Of a DNA stretch of 8,353 nt, positions 1 to 5,951 are shown piece by piece (the stretch's first letter is position 1; each line of letters starts with the position of its first letter). The translations under genes and the position numbers were made by a program. The stretch lies in NCBI GenBank assembly GCA_039807785.1, contig JBDHRX010000129.1:1-8353 (forward strand). Direction: 5' to 3'. The stretch comes from Zeimonas sp039807785 (GTDB lineage: Bacteria; Pseudomonadota; Gammaproteobacteria; Burkholderiales; Burkholderiaceae_E). The notes beneath the pieces were generated by a model, which saw only the letters and a program-made list of their open reading frames with translations, ran no database searches and was not told the DNA's origin.

Positions 1-440
1 CCCGGGACGCCGGCGTCGATCCGGCCCAGGCGCGCGCCTGGCTCGCCGCCGCGGGCGGCGCGCCGCTGCGCGCACGCCGATTCGCCGATCCTGCCGAGGC
101 CGCCATCCATCGGATGGTCGTGGAGACGCTCGCCGGCATTCCCGAGACTGGCATCGTGCAGGCCGCGGAAGCGCTGGCCGACGTGGCGCCCGCGACCTGG
201 ATCGCAGCGCTGCAGAGCTGGACCGTCGACCTGCAGCGGGTCTGCGCGGGCGCCGAGCCGCGCTACTTCCCCGAGCGGGCCGACCGGCTCGGGACGCTGG
301 CCCGGCGCACCGGATTGGCGCGGCTCGACCGCCTCGCGGCCCGCCTCGACCGGCTGGCCCGGACGGCCGACCATCCGCTGAACGCGCGGCTGATGGTCGA
401 GGACGCACTGCTGGAGGTTCGCGCCGCCCTGGCGGATTGA
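1..440 (+). CDS. holB: DNA polymerase III subunit delta' (C-terminal part, 5' end outside window)
   Basis: The reading frame is already open at base 3 and runs to TGA at 438-440, giving about 145 residues with no start, so only the 3' end of the gene is present. The delta' subunit is part of the clamp-loader complex that places the sliding clamp on primed DNA during replication. The visible part matches the helical C-terminal collar domain of betaproteobacterial HolB: an early stretch DPAQARAWLAAAGG, then WIAALQSWTVDLQRV, an RYFPERADRLGTLARR segment and the closing HPLNARLMVEDALLEVR helix. The P-loop AAA+ part that would make the call certain lies upstream of the window. The neighbours support it, since holB followed by pilZ and a TatD-type hydrolase is a common order in betaproteobacteria. 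The ATG at 114 is internal and is not the start. Confidence 0.82.
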   Translation, partial: RDAGVDPAQARAWLAAAGGAPLRARRFADPAEAAIHRMVVETLAGIPETGIVQAAEALADVAPATWIAALQSWTVDLQRVCAGAEPRYFPERADRLGTLARRTGLARLDRLAARLDRLARTADHPLNARLMVEDALLEVRAALAD

Positions 441-473
441 ACCTGCGGCGCCCCGGCAGCCGGGGTCAGGAGC

Positions 474-480
474 AGGAGGA
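474..480 (+). promoter_or_regulatory. Shine-Dalgarno sequence of pilZ
   Basis: AGGAGGA lies 7 nt before the ATG at 488. It fixes that ATG as the start of pilZ, rather than the in-frame TTG at 437 that overlaps the holB stop. Confidence 0.8.
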
Positions 481-487
481 CGATTCG

Positions 488-970
488 ATGGACGAGGACA
501 CGAACGCGGCGCTGGGCGAGCCGACCACCGGGGCGGTGCTCACGGCCGCGCTGGAGCCGTCCACGATGCCCGGAGCCCCGGCCGACCCGCCCGCGGGCGC
601 GGGGGGGGCGACGCCGCAGTCGGCGCGCGCCGGCGCGCGTCCCGGCGTCGTGCAGCTCGCCATCCGCGAGAAGGCTGCGCTCTACGCCGCCTACATGCCC
701 TTCGTCGAAGGCGGCGGGCTGTTCGTCCCGACCACGCGCACCGTCAGCCTCGGCGACGAGATCTACCTGATCCTCTCGCTGATGGACGACGCGAACAAGC
801 TACCGGTCACCGGCAAGGTCATCTGGGTCACCCCGGCCGGCACGCCCGGCCGCCAGCAGGGGCTCGGCGTGCAGTTCTCCAAGGACGACGCGGGCGCGCA
901 GGCGCGCAACCGCATCGAGACGCTGCTCGGCGGCGCGATGAAGGCGAACCGGCCGACGCACACGATCTAG
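488..970 (+). CDS. pilZ: PilZ domain protein, type IV pilus biogenesis factor
   Basis: This encodes a 160-residue cytoplasmic protein. Residues about 52-160 closely resemble Pseudomonas PilZ, which is needed for type IV pilus assembly: a VVQLAIREKAALYAAYMPF start, then GGGLFVPT, then GKVIWVTPAG, GLGVQF and the conserved RPTHTI tail. Pilus-type PilZ proteins lack the RxxxR and D/NxSxxG residues that bind cyclic-di-GMP, and I see neither motif here, so this is probably a protein-interaction member and not a c-di-GMP receptor. Residues 1-51 are an extension rich in Ala, Pro, Gly and Thr, with no counterpart in the roughly 118-residue Pseudomonas protein, and probably disordered. A run of eight G lies within the extension at 601-608. 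The gene starts 47 bp after holB and is likely co-transcribed with it. Confidence 0.9.
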   Translation: MDEDTNAALGEPTTGAVLTAALEPSTMPGAPADPPAGAGGATPQSARAGARPGVVQLAIREKAALYAAYMPFVEGGGLFVPTTRTVSLGDEIYLILSLMDDANKLPVTGKVIWVTPAGTPGRQQGLGVQFSKDDAGAQARNRIETLLGGAMKANRPTHTI

Positions 971-1002
971 GGCCGGTTCGCACGACGATCGTCCCCGCGC
1001 CA

Positions 1003-1035
1003 GGGCCGGGCCTTCGGGACGCGGCGGCCCGGCCT
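1003..1035 (+). terminator. GC hairpin between pilZ and tatD (possible terminator)
   Basis: GGCCGGGCC (1004-1012) pairs perfectly with GGCCCGGCC (1026-1034), and a G-T pair extends it by one. The loop is about 13 nt. It begins 33 bp after the pilZ stop. There is no U-tract after it, so it could be a weak or Rho-assisted terminator, or an mRNA-stabilising structure for holB-pilZ. Confidence 0.45.
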
Positions 1036-1064
1036 CCGGGGCGGGGCGGCCCCGTCCCAGCCGA

Positions 1065-1070
1065 TACAAT
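1065..1070 (+). promoter_or_regulatory. Possible -10 box for the tatD-ankyrin pair
   Basis: TACAAT matches the sigma-70 -10 consensus at 5 of 6 positions. It stands out in GC-rich surroundings about 40 nt before the tatD start and just after the pilZ hairpin. No convincing -35 box lies 16-18 bp upstream, so the call is weak. Confidence 0.35.
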
Positions 1071-1111
1071 GACGGGCACCTCCGGCCTCCTGCGGCGACG
1101 CCCGTCGATCG

Positions 1112-1894
1112 ATGCTCGTCGATTCCCACTGCCATCTCGATTTCCCCGATCTCGCGGGACGCCTCGACGAGGTGCTGGCCGGCATGGCGGCGCAGGGCGT
1201 CGGCCACGCGCTGTGCGTCTGCGTGAGCCTCACCGAGTTCGATCGCGTCCTCGCGATCGCGCAGCGCGACGACCGCCTCAGCGCGTCGGTCGGCGTGCAC
1301 CCGGACTCGCCGCAGGCGCTCGAGCCGGACGTCGCGACGCTGGTGCGCCTGGCCGCGCACCCGAAGGTGGTCGCGATCGGGGAAACCGGACTCGACTACT
1401 ACCGGACCGAAGGCGACACCGCGTGGCAGCGCGAGCGCTTCCGCATCCACATCCGCGCGGCACGCCAGGCGCGCCGGCCGCTGATCGTTCATACCCGCGC
1501 TGCCTCGGCCGATACGCTGCGCCTGATGCGCGAGGAGGAGGCCGGCGAGGCCGGCGGCGTGATGCACTGCTTCACCGAGGACTGGGCGACGGCGCGCGCC
1601 GCGCTCGACCTGGGCTTCCACCTGTCGTTCTCGGGGATCGTCACCTTCAAGAACGCCGCGGCGCTGCGCGAGATCGTGGCCCGGGTACCCGAAGACCGGC
1701 TGCTGGTCGAGACCGATTCGCCCTACCTGGCTCCGGTGCCGTTTCGCGGCAAGACCAACGAGCCCGCTTTCGTGCGTCACGTCGCCGACTGCGTGGCGCA
1801 GGTGAGGGGCCAGCCGCCGGAGCGGATCGCCGAGGTGACTACGGATAACTTCTTCAATCTTTTCAGTCATGCAAAGCGTAATGTTGATGTTTGA
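1112..1894 (+). CDS. ycfH: TatD/YcfH-family metal-dependent hydrolase
   Basis: This encodes a 260-residue TIM-barrel protein of the amidohydrolase superfamily; family members act as metal-dependent DNases (TatD-type 3'-5' exonuclease activity). The metal-site motifs are complete: H6 and H8 in VDSHCHLDF, E91 in AIGETGLDYY, H127 in PLIVHTR, H152 in MHCF and D202 in VETDSPYLAP. The RGKTNEP segment (212-218) and the TTDNFFNLF end are also typical. The length is the family norm. The start at 1112 is chosen because MLVDSHCHLDF is the usual N-terminus, although no clear Shine-Dalgarno sequence precedes it. In E. coli the equivalent gene, ycfH, also sits next to holB, which supports orthology. The true substrate in the cell is not known from the sequence. 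The gene overlaps the following ankyrin gene. Confidence 0.93.
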   Translation: MLVDSHCHLDFPDLAGRLDEVLAGMAAQGVGHALCVCVSLTEFDRVLAIAQRDDRLSASVGVHPDSPQALEPDVATLVRLAAHPKVVAIGETGLDYYRTEGDTAWQRERFRIHIRAARQARRPLIVHTRAASADTLRLMREEEAGEAGGVMHCFTEDWATARAALDLGFHLSFSGIVTFKNAAALREIVARVPEDRLLVETDSPYLAPVPFRGKTNEPAFVRHVADCVAQVRGQPPERIAEVTTDNFFNLFSHAKRNVDV

Positions 1895-2684
1895 CTGGAA
1901 GTTATTCGGAACCCTCGCCCGGCTCGGGAAAGCGGTCGGCGCGCTATGCCTGGCACTCGTCACCCTCGGCCTGGCCGTGCCCGCGCCGACGCAGGCCGCG
2001 CCGGCGCCGCGAGCCTTCTGGGACGCGGTCCAGCAGGACGACGTGGCCGCGGTGCAGACCCAGTTGCTGCGCGGCATCGATACCAACGCGGCGCATCCGG
2101 AGTTCGGGCCCGCGATCGTGACGGCGGCCCGCGACCGGGCCTGGAAGACCGTGCGCCTGCTGGCCGGCCTGGCCGGCACGCGCGTGGACGCCCCCAACGC
2201 GCGCGGGGAGACCGCGCTGATGCTGGCGGCGCTGCACGGCGAGCCCGACATCGTCCGGCTGCTGGTCCAGCGCGGAGCCGAGGTCAACCGGGCCGGCTGG
2301 ACACCGCTGCACTATGCGGCGACCAATGGCCACGCCGCGATCGTCGGCTACCTGCTGGAACACAACGCCTACATCGACGCCCAGTCGCCCAACCGGACGA
2401 CACCGCTGATGATGGCCGCCCGCCACCTGCGCCCGGACGTGATCCGGCTGCTGGTGGAAGCCGGCGCCGACCCGACGGCGCGCAACGAAGCCGGGCTCGA
2501 CGCCGCCGGCTACCTGCGGCGCCAGGGCGAGAACGAGCTCGCGGCATGGGTGGAGCAGCGAGCCGCCGACTATGCGCGCCGTTACGGCACGCTCGAGCGG
2601 CCGCGTACCGTCGAGACGATCGAGACCGAACGGCGCGCCGCCGAACGGCTGCGTGCGCCGCGGCTGCCCGGCGTGCGCGACTAG
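1869..2684 (+). CDS. Exported ankyrin-repeat protein
   Basis: This encodes a 271-residue protein. Residues about 11-43 form a signal peptide: a K/R-containing start, a hydrophobic core ALCLALVTLGLAV, and a likely cleavage near TQA-AP at 43-44. Export to the periplasm is therefore expected. Residues about 46-233 hold five to six ankyrin repeats. The clearest are ETALMLAALHGEPDIVRLLV (114-133), WTPLHYAATNGHAAIVGYLL (144-163) and TTPLMMAARHLRPDVIRLLV (178-197). The C-terminal 40 residues are charged and Arg-rich. Ankyrin repeats bind other proteins; no partner can be named. Three in-frame ATGs (1869, 1881, 1887) could start it and none has a good Shine-Dalgarno sequence. All lie inside the end of tatD, so translation is probably coupled to tatD. 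The stop overlaps that of the convergent transporter gene. Confidence 0.85.
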   Translation: MQSVMLMFDWKLFGTLARLGKAVGALCLALVTLGLAVPAPTQAAPAPRAFWDAVQQDDVAAVQTQLLRGIDTNAAHPEFGPAIVTAARDRAWKTVRLLAGLAGTRVDAPNARGETALMLAALHGEPDIVRLLVQRGAEVNRAGWTPLHYAATNGHAAIVGYLLEHNAYIDAQSPNRTTPLMMAARHLRPDVIRLLVEAGADPTARNEAGLDAAGYLRRQGENELAAWVEQRAADYARRYGTLERPRTVETIETERRAAERLRAPRLPGVRD

Positions 2685-3490
2685 GGTCGGCCGAGCGCCA
2701 CGTCGAGGAAGAAGGTCAGCCCGAAGCCCACGAACAGGGCGGCCGTGGCGCTCCCCCCGAAACCCGCGCGATGGGTCTCGGGGATCACCTCGTCGCTGAT
2801 CACGAACAGCATCGTGCCCGCCGCGAACGCCAGCGCGAGCGGCAGCAGAGCCTGCGAGATCGCGAGCAGCCCCGCGCCCGCCAGCCCGCCGAGCAGCTCG
2901 ACCGCGCCGGTCAAGGCCGCGACGCCGAGTGCCCGTGCGCGGCCGTAGCCGAGGCCGGCCAGCGACATCGCGACCGCCAGGCCCTCCGGCAGGTTCTGCA
3001 ACCCGATGCCCAGCGTGACCCCGATGCCGATCGACGCGTCTCCGCTGGCCGCGCCGACGCCCATCGAGAGCCCTTCGGGGAAGTTGTGCACGGCGATCGC
3101 GAGCACGAACAGCCAGACCTGGGCGATCCGGCGCGCGCCCGGCCCCTCGGGTCCCTTCTGGAAATGCTCGTGAGGCAGGAGACGATGGAGCAGCGCCATC
3201 GCCAGCCCGCCGGCCGCCATCGCCGCGAGCACCGCCAGCGCCGCCGCCTTGCGGCTGTCGAACATCGGCTCGGCCAGCGCGAAGCCGGGCAGCAGCAGCG
3301 AGAAGAGAGTGGCGGCGAGCATCACCCCGGCGGCGAACGCGAGCATCGCGTTGCCGGTGCGAGGAGAAAGCCGCCCGACGAACAGCACCGGCAGGGCGCC
3401 GACGGTGGTCGCGAGCGTGCCGCCGACCAGGCTCGCCAGCAGGGCCAGGGTCAGCGGCGAGGCATCCAGGAGCAGGGCAGGCAGGTCCAC
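2681..3490 (-). CDS. ZIP-family divalent metal transporter (GufA-like)
   Basis: This encodes a 269-residue inner-membrane protein with about eight hydrophobic segments. The two metal-binding helices of the ZIP family are clear: AVHNFPEGLSMG (H135, N136, E139) and GIGLQNLPEGLAVAM (N166, E169). A third conserved helix has E198 in TGAVELLGG, and ISDEVIPETHR (231-241) is typical of the GufA/ZupT branch. Such proteins take up zinc and other divalent metals; which metal is used here cannot be read from the sequence. A short hydrophilic loop with HEH (107-109) lies between helices 3 and 4, where ZIP proteins often carry His-rich metal-sensing loops. The start is GTG at 3490: an in-frame stop lies 9-11 nt upstream, so no longer start is possible. 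The gene lies 26 bp after lysR on the same strand, suggesting co-transcription. Confidence 0.9.
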   Translation of the reverse strand: MDLPALLLDASPLTLALLASLVGGTLATTVGALPVLFVGRLSPRTGNAMLAFAAGVMLAATLFSLLLPGFALAEPMFDSRKAAALAVLAAMAAGGLAMALLHRLLPHEHFQKGPEGPGARRIAQVWLFVLAIAVHNFPEGLSMGVGAASGDASIGIGVTLGIGLQNLPEGLAVAMSLAGLGYGRARALGVAALTGAVELLGGLAGAGLLAISQALLPLALAFAAGTMLFVISDEVIPETHRAGFGGSATAALFVGFGLTFFLDVALGRP

Positions 3491-3516
3491 GCGCGGATTC
3501 TAGCGTCGACCGCCGC

Positions 3517-4416
3517 TCACGCGGCGCCGCGCCGCCGCTGCGCGAGAGAGCCGCGGAATGCCGCGATCGCCGCACGTACCTTCGCCGGCTGGGCGTCGCG
3601 CCGCGGCGTGATCGCGTGGATCCGGATCGGCGGCAGCGTCCAGGCCGGCAAGATCCGCACCAGCCGCCCCTCGGCCAGCAGGTCGCGCACTTCGGGCTCG
3701 GCCTGCATCGCGACGCCGAGACCGGCGAGCGCGAAATGCCGGACCGCCGGCATGCTGTTGGCGGCGAGCCGCGCCTCGACGCGCAGCCGGTGCGTGGCCC
3801 CGCCCGGGCCGGCGAGCTCGATCGTCCCGGCGTCGCGTCCATGGAGCAGCCAGTCCAGCGTGCCGAGCGCATCGGGCGACTCCACCGGCCCGCGGGCCGC
3901 CAGATACTCGGGAGCGGCACACATCACGACCGGCCAGTCGGCGAGCCGCCGCGCGACGACCCGCGAATCCTCCAGCGCCCCGACGCGCAGCGCGAGATCG
4001 ATCCGGTGGTCGATCAGGTCGATGTTCTCGTCGTGCAGCACCAGGCTCAGCCGCAGGCGCGGGTGCGCCGCGAGCAGCGGCGCCATCGGCTCGGTGAGCA
4101 CCGGCCCGGCGAAGCCCGCCGGCGCCGCGAGCCGCAGCTCGCCGACCAGCTCGTCACGCATCTCCGCGAGTCGTTCGTCGGCCGAGCGGGCGGCCTGGAC
4201 CATCGCGGCGCAGCCGTCGTAGTACTGCTCGCCCGCCACCGTGAGGCCGAGCTTGCGCGTGGTGCGATGGAGCAGCACCACGCCCAGGTCGCGCTCGAGG
4301 CGACGCAGATGCTGGCTGACCGCCGATGGGGTCAGGCCGAGTTCGGCGGCGGCGCCGCGGATCGAGCGCCGCTCGACGATCGAGGCGAAGATCGCCATCC
4401 GGTGCAGGCGGTTCAT
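3517..4416 (-). CDS. LysR-family transcriptional regulator
   Basis: This encodes a 299-residue protein of standard LysR length. Residues about 2-60 are the winged helix-turn-helix DNA-binding domain, with AAAELGLTPSAVSQHLRRLE (22-41) containing the recognition helix and LHRTTRKLGLT following. Residues about 90-290 form the periplasmic-binding-like effector domain, starting at GELRLAAPAGFAGPVL. The inducer is unknown. The start at 4416 (MNRLHRM) is chosen because LysR domains begin within a few residues of it. The open frame continues upstream to 4704, but that stretch is the antisense of doxX and is not part of the gene. The regulator is divergent from doxX with a 97-bp shared promoter region, the usual layout for a LysR protein controlling its neighbour and itself. 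It may also control the ZIP gene downstream. Confidence 0.93.
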   Translation of the reverse strand: MNRLHRMAIFASIVERRSIRGAAAELGLTPSAVSQHLRRLERDLGVVLLHRTTRKLGLTVAGEQYYDGCAAMVQAARSADERLAEMRDELVGELRLAAPAGFAGPVLTEPMAPLLAAHPRLRLSLVLHDENIDLIDHRIDLALRVGALEDSRVVARRLADWPVVMCAAPEYLAARGPVESPDALGTLDWLLHGRDAGTIELAGPGGATHRLRVEARLAANSMPAVRHFALAGLGVAMQAEPEVRDLLAEGRLVRILPAWTLPPIRIHAITPRRDAQPAKVRAAIAAFRGSLAQRRRGAA

Positions 4417-4418
4417 TG

Positions 4419-4463
4419 TGCAGTCAAACTGAATTATCGATGTGACGATGCGCAGATTATCAA
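4419..4463. promoter_or_regulatory. Divergent lysR/doxX control region with candidate operator repeats
   Basis: This stretch is AT-rich compared with both flanking genes. For lysR (- strand) it holds TTGATA (complement of 4458-4463) and GATAAT (complement of 4433-4438), separated by 19 bp, a plausible though widely spaced promoter. ATTATC occurs twice in the same orientation, at 4433-4438 and 4456-4461, 23 bp apart (about two helical turns). CAGT-CAA-ACTG at 4421-4431 is a short inverted repeat just before the lysR start, where an autoregulatory LysR site is expected. For doxX, a weak -10-like TATACG lies at 4478-4483. Site assignments are inferred. Confidence 0.45.
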
Positions 4464-4504
4464 GTTCGGCGCCGTGGTATACGGTGGCGGGATCGTCATT
4501 TCCC

Positions 4505-4508
4505 GGAG
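4505..4508 (+). promoter_or_regulatory. Shine-Dalgarno sequence of doxX
   Basis: GGAG lies 5 nt before the ATG at 4514. It supports that start over the ATGs at 4442 and 4448, which would add residues unlike the family. Confidence 0.6.
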
Positions 4509-4513
4509 CCCCC

Positions 4514-4921
4514 ATGTCCTTCATCGAGAAATTCGGTCCCCTGATCGGTCGCATCGCGATCGCCTGGCTGTTCATCCCCGCCGGCTGGAGCAAGATCGCA
4601 GGGTTCGCCGGCACGACCGGATACATCGCGTCGAAGGGCCTGCCGATGGCCTCCATGCTGGCGGCGATCGCCCTCGTGATCGAGCTGTTCGGCGGCCTGG
4701 CCATCCTGCTCGGCTACCGGGCGCGGATCGCGGCGTTCGCGCTGGCGCTGTTCACGCTCGTCGCCGCCGTCTTCTTCCACAATTACTGGGCGCTGCCGGC
4801 CGACCAGCAGATGCTGCAGAAGATCATGTTCGACAAGAACATCGCCATCATCGGCGGACTGCTGTTCGTGGCCGCCTTCGGTTCGGGTTCGCTGAGCCTC
4901 GACCGGCGCGGCACCCGCTGA
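4514..4921 (+). CDS. DoxX-family integral membrane protein
   Basis: This encodes a 135-residue protein with four predicted membrane helices at about residues 10-28, 44-66, 70-88 and 107-123. Family hallmarks are the first-helix end FIPAGWSKIAGF, the second helix ending GGLAILLGYRAR, the FFHNYW motif (88-92) and the last helix after KNIAIIGGLL. DoxX/DoxD-like proteins are small inner-membrane proteins, some linked to quinone-coupled oxidation or to redox stress responses. Most have no proven role, and none can be assigned here. The start at 4514 has a Shine-Dalgarno sequence and matches the family N-terminus. It is divergent from a LysR regulator that probably controls it, and it ends 25 bp from the convergent dehydrogenase gene. 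Confidence 0.9.
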   Translation: MSFIEKFGPLIGRIAIAWLFIPAGWSKIAGFAGTTGYIASKGLPMASMLAAIALVIELFGGLAILLGYRARIAAFALALFTLVAAVFFHNYWALPADQQMLQKIMFDKNIAIIGGLLFVAAFGSGSLSLDRRGTR

Positions 4922-4934
4922 AAGTGCCCCGTGC

Positions 4935-4961
4935 CTGGCCGTCCGCTCAGCGGCCGGCCAG
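4935..4961. terminator. Hairpin between convergent doxX and dehydrogenase genes
   Basis: CTGGCCG (4935-4941) pairs with CGGCCAG (4955-4961). After one mismatch, CCGC (4943-4946) pairs with GCGG (4950-4953) around a three-base loop. The hairpin reads equally well on both strands, and so could end transcription from both sides. The loop TCA (4947-4949) is the stop codon of the - strand gene. No T-run flanks it clearly. Confidence 0.5.
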
Positions 4962-5825
4962 CAGGTCGACCAGCACCGGAACCGGTGACTGCGCCTGACG
5001 CTGCGCGCCCTGCGCATAGGCCTGGCGGATCGCCTCGGCGACGCCGCGTGCGGCGTCGAGCTCGTCCGCCATCGCCGCGTAATAGCCCATGTCCTTCAGG
5101 GCGTTCGCCAGGGTGAACCGGAATCCCGACACATCGCCGGCCTCGATGAACGGGCGCATCCGCTCGAGCACCACGCCGCCGCCACCCCCCTTGGCCAGCA
5201 CCTCGAGGAACACCTCGTCGCCGACGCCGGCCCGCCGCGCGCAGGCGGTGGCCTCGGCCAGCACCGTGGCGAAGCCGAGCGACACGTAGTTGTGCAGCAG
5301 CTTCAGCGTGTGCCCGGCCCCTACCGGCCCGGCATGCACCACATGCTCCGCGAAGCAGCCGAGCAGCGGGCGGCAGGCCTCGAACAGCGACGGCTCCGCG
5401 CCGACGATCAGGTTCAGACGCCCCTCGGCCGCCTCCTTCGGGGTGCGCGTCATCGGCGCGTCCATGAAGCGCCCGCCGGCCGCGGCGACCGCCCCGGCGA
5501 GCCGCAGGGTGGAAGAGGGGATCGCGGTCGAGCAGTCGATGACCACGGCGCCGCGCCGCAACCCGGCGAGCACGCCATCCTCGCGCAGCAGGACGTCTTC
5601 GACCTCCGGCGAGCCGGTCACGCAGAGGATCACCGCGTCCGATGCGGCCGCCAGCGCGGCGGCGCTCGCCATCGGGCGCGCGCCGGCGGCCGCCAGATCG
5701 TCGGTGGGCTGGTTGCCCGGATGCGCCAGGAACGCCAGCGACTGCCCGTGCCTCAGCAGGCTCGCCGCGATGCCGTGGCCCATCAGCCCGACTCCGATCA
5801 TCCCGACCCGCCACGCCTGCGCCAT
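4947..5825 (-). CDS. 3-hydroxyisobutyrate dehydrogenase-family NAD(P)-dependent oxidoreductase
   Basis: This encodes a 292-residue beta-hydroxyacid dehydrogenase of normal length. Residues 7-20 (VGMIGVGLMGHGIA) are the Rossmann GxGxxG loop and VIDCSTAIPS (96-104) follows. The substrate loop is MDAPMTRTPKEAAEG (121-135). The catalytic lysine is K175 in GAGHTLKLLHNY, with N179, and K244 in NALKDMGY. The family oxidises short beta-hydroxyacids or reduces the matching semialdehydes with NAD(P). Two points are unusual. The substrate loop has TRT where 3-hydroxyisobutyrate dehydrogenases have SGG, more like the GRT of the sulfolactaldehyde reductase YihU. The end of beta-strand 2 is LAHPGN, without the usual Asp (NAD) or Asn-Arg (NADP), so the cofactor is uncertain. 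The start at 5825 has a strong GGAGGA site; the longer open frame upstream is antisense to the YeaO-type gene. Confidence 0.9.
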   Translation of the reverse strand: MAQAWRVGMIGVGLMGHGIAASLLRHGQSLAFLAHPGNQPTDDLAAAGARPMASAAALAAASDAVILCVTGSPEVEDVLLREDGVLAGLRRGAVVIDCSTAIPSSTLRLAGAVAAAGGRFMDAPMTRTPKEAAEGRLNLIVGAEPSLFEACRPLLGCFAEHVVHAGPVGAGHTLKLLHNYVSLGFATVLAEATACARRAGVGDEVFLEVLAKGGGGGVVLERMRPFIEAGDVSGFRFTLANALKDMGYYAAMADELDAARGVAEAIRQAYAQGAQRQAQSPVPVLVDLLAGR

Positions 5826-5830
5826 CGCCG

Positions 5831-5836
5831 TCCTCC
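5831..5836 (-). promoter_or_regulatory. Shine-Dalgarno sequence of the dehydrogenase gene
   Basis: On the - strand GGAGGA lies 5 nt before the ATG at 5825, which settles the start. The 126-bp gap to the divergent YeaO-type gene also has TAAAGT (- strand, about 5854-5859) and TAGAGT (+ strand, 5907-5912) as weak -10 candidates, without good -35 boxes. Confidence 0.7.
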
Positions 5837-5951
5837 GATCCTCGATGCGCGCCACTTTACCGCTGCGGCGGACAGGGCGGCGCGGCGCTTCCGGCCGGCG
5901 GCGCGGTAGAGTCGGGGCTGGGCCCGGGGCCGCCCGGGCAGGGGCAGGGCG

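Noticed and set aside
437..487. A TTG start for pilZ overlapping the holB stop.
   Set aside because: The AGGAGGA at 474-480 is correctly spaced for the ATG at 488 and lies inside the putative extra codons.
800..3920. Long - strand frames at 800-2287 (495 codons) and 1944-3920 (658 codons).
   Set aside because: They run opposite pilZ, tatD and the ankyrin gene, or out of frame with the transporter and LysR genes, and show no family resemblance.
1946..4222. A 758-codon open frame on the + strand crossing the ankyrin, transporter and LysR genes.
   Set aside because: It is Arg/Ala/Gly-rich low-complexity translation antisense or out of frame to four clear genes. Stop codons are rare in such GC-rich DNA, so long false frames are expected.
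4417..4704. A 96-residue N-terminal extension of the LysR protein.
   Set aside because: It is antisense to doxX and lies upstream of the standard LysR N-terminus; the promoter region falls inside it.
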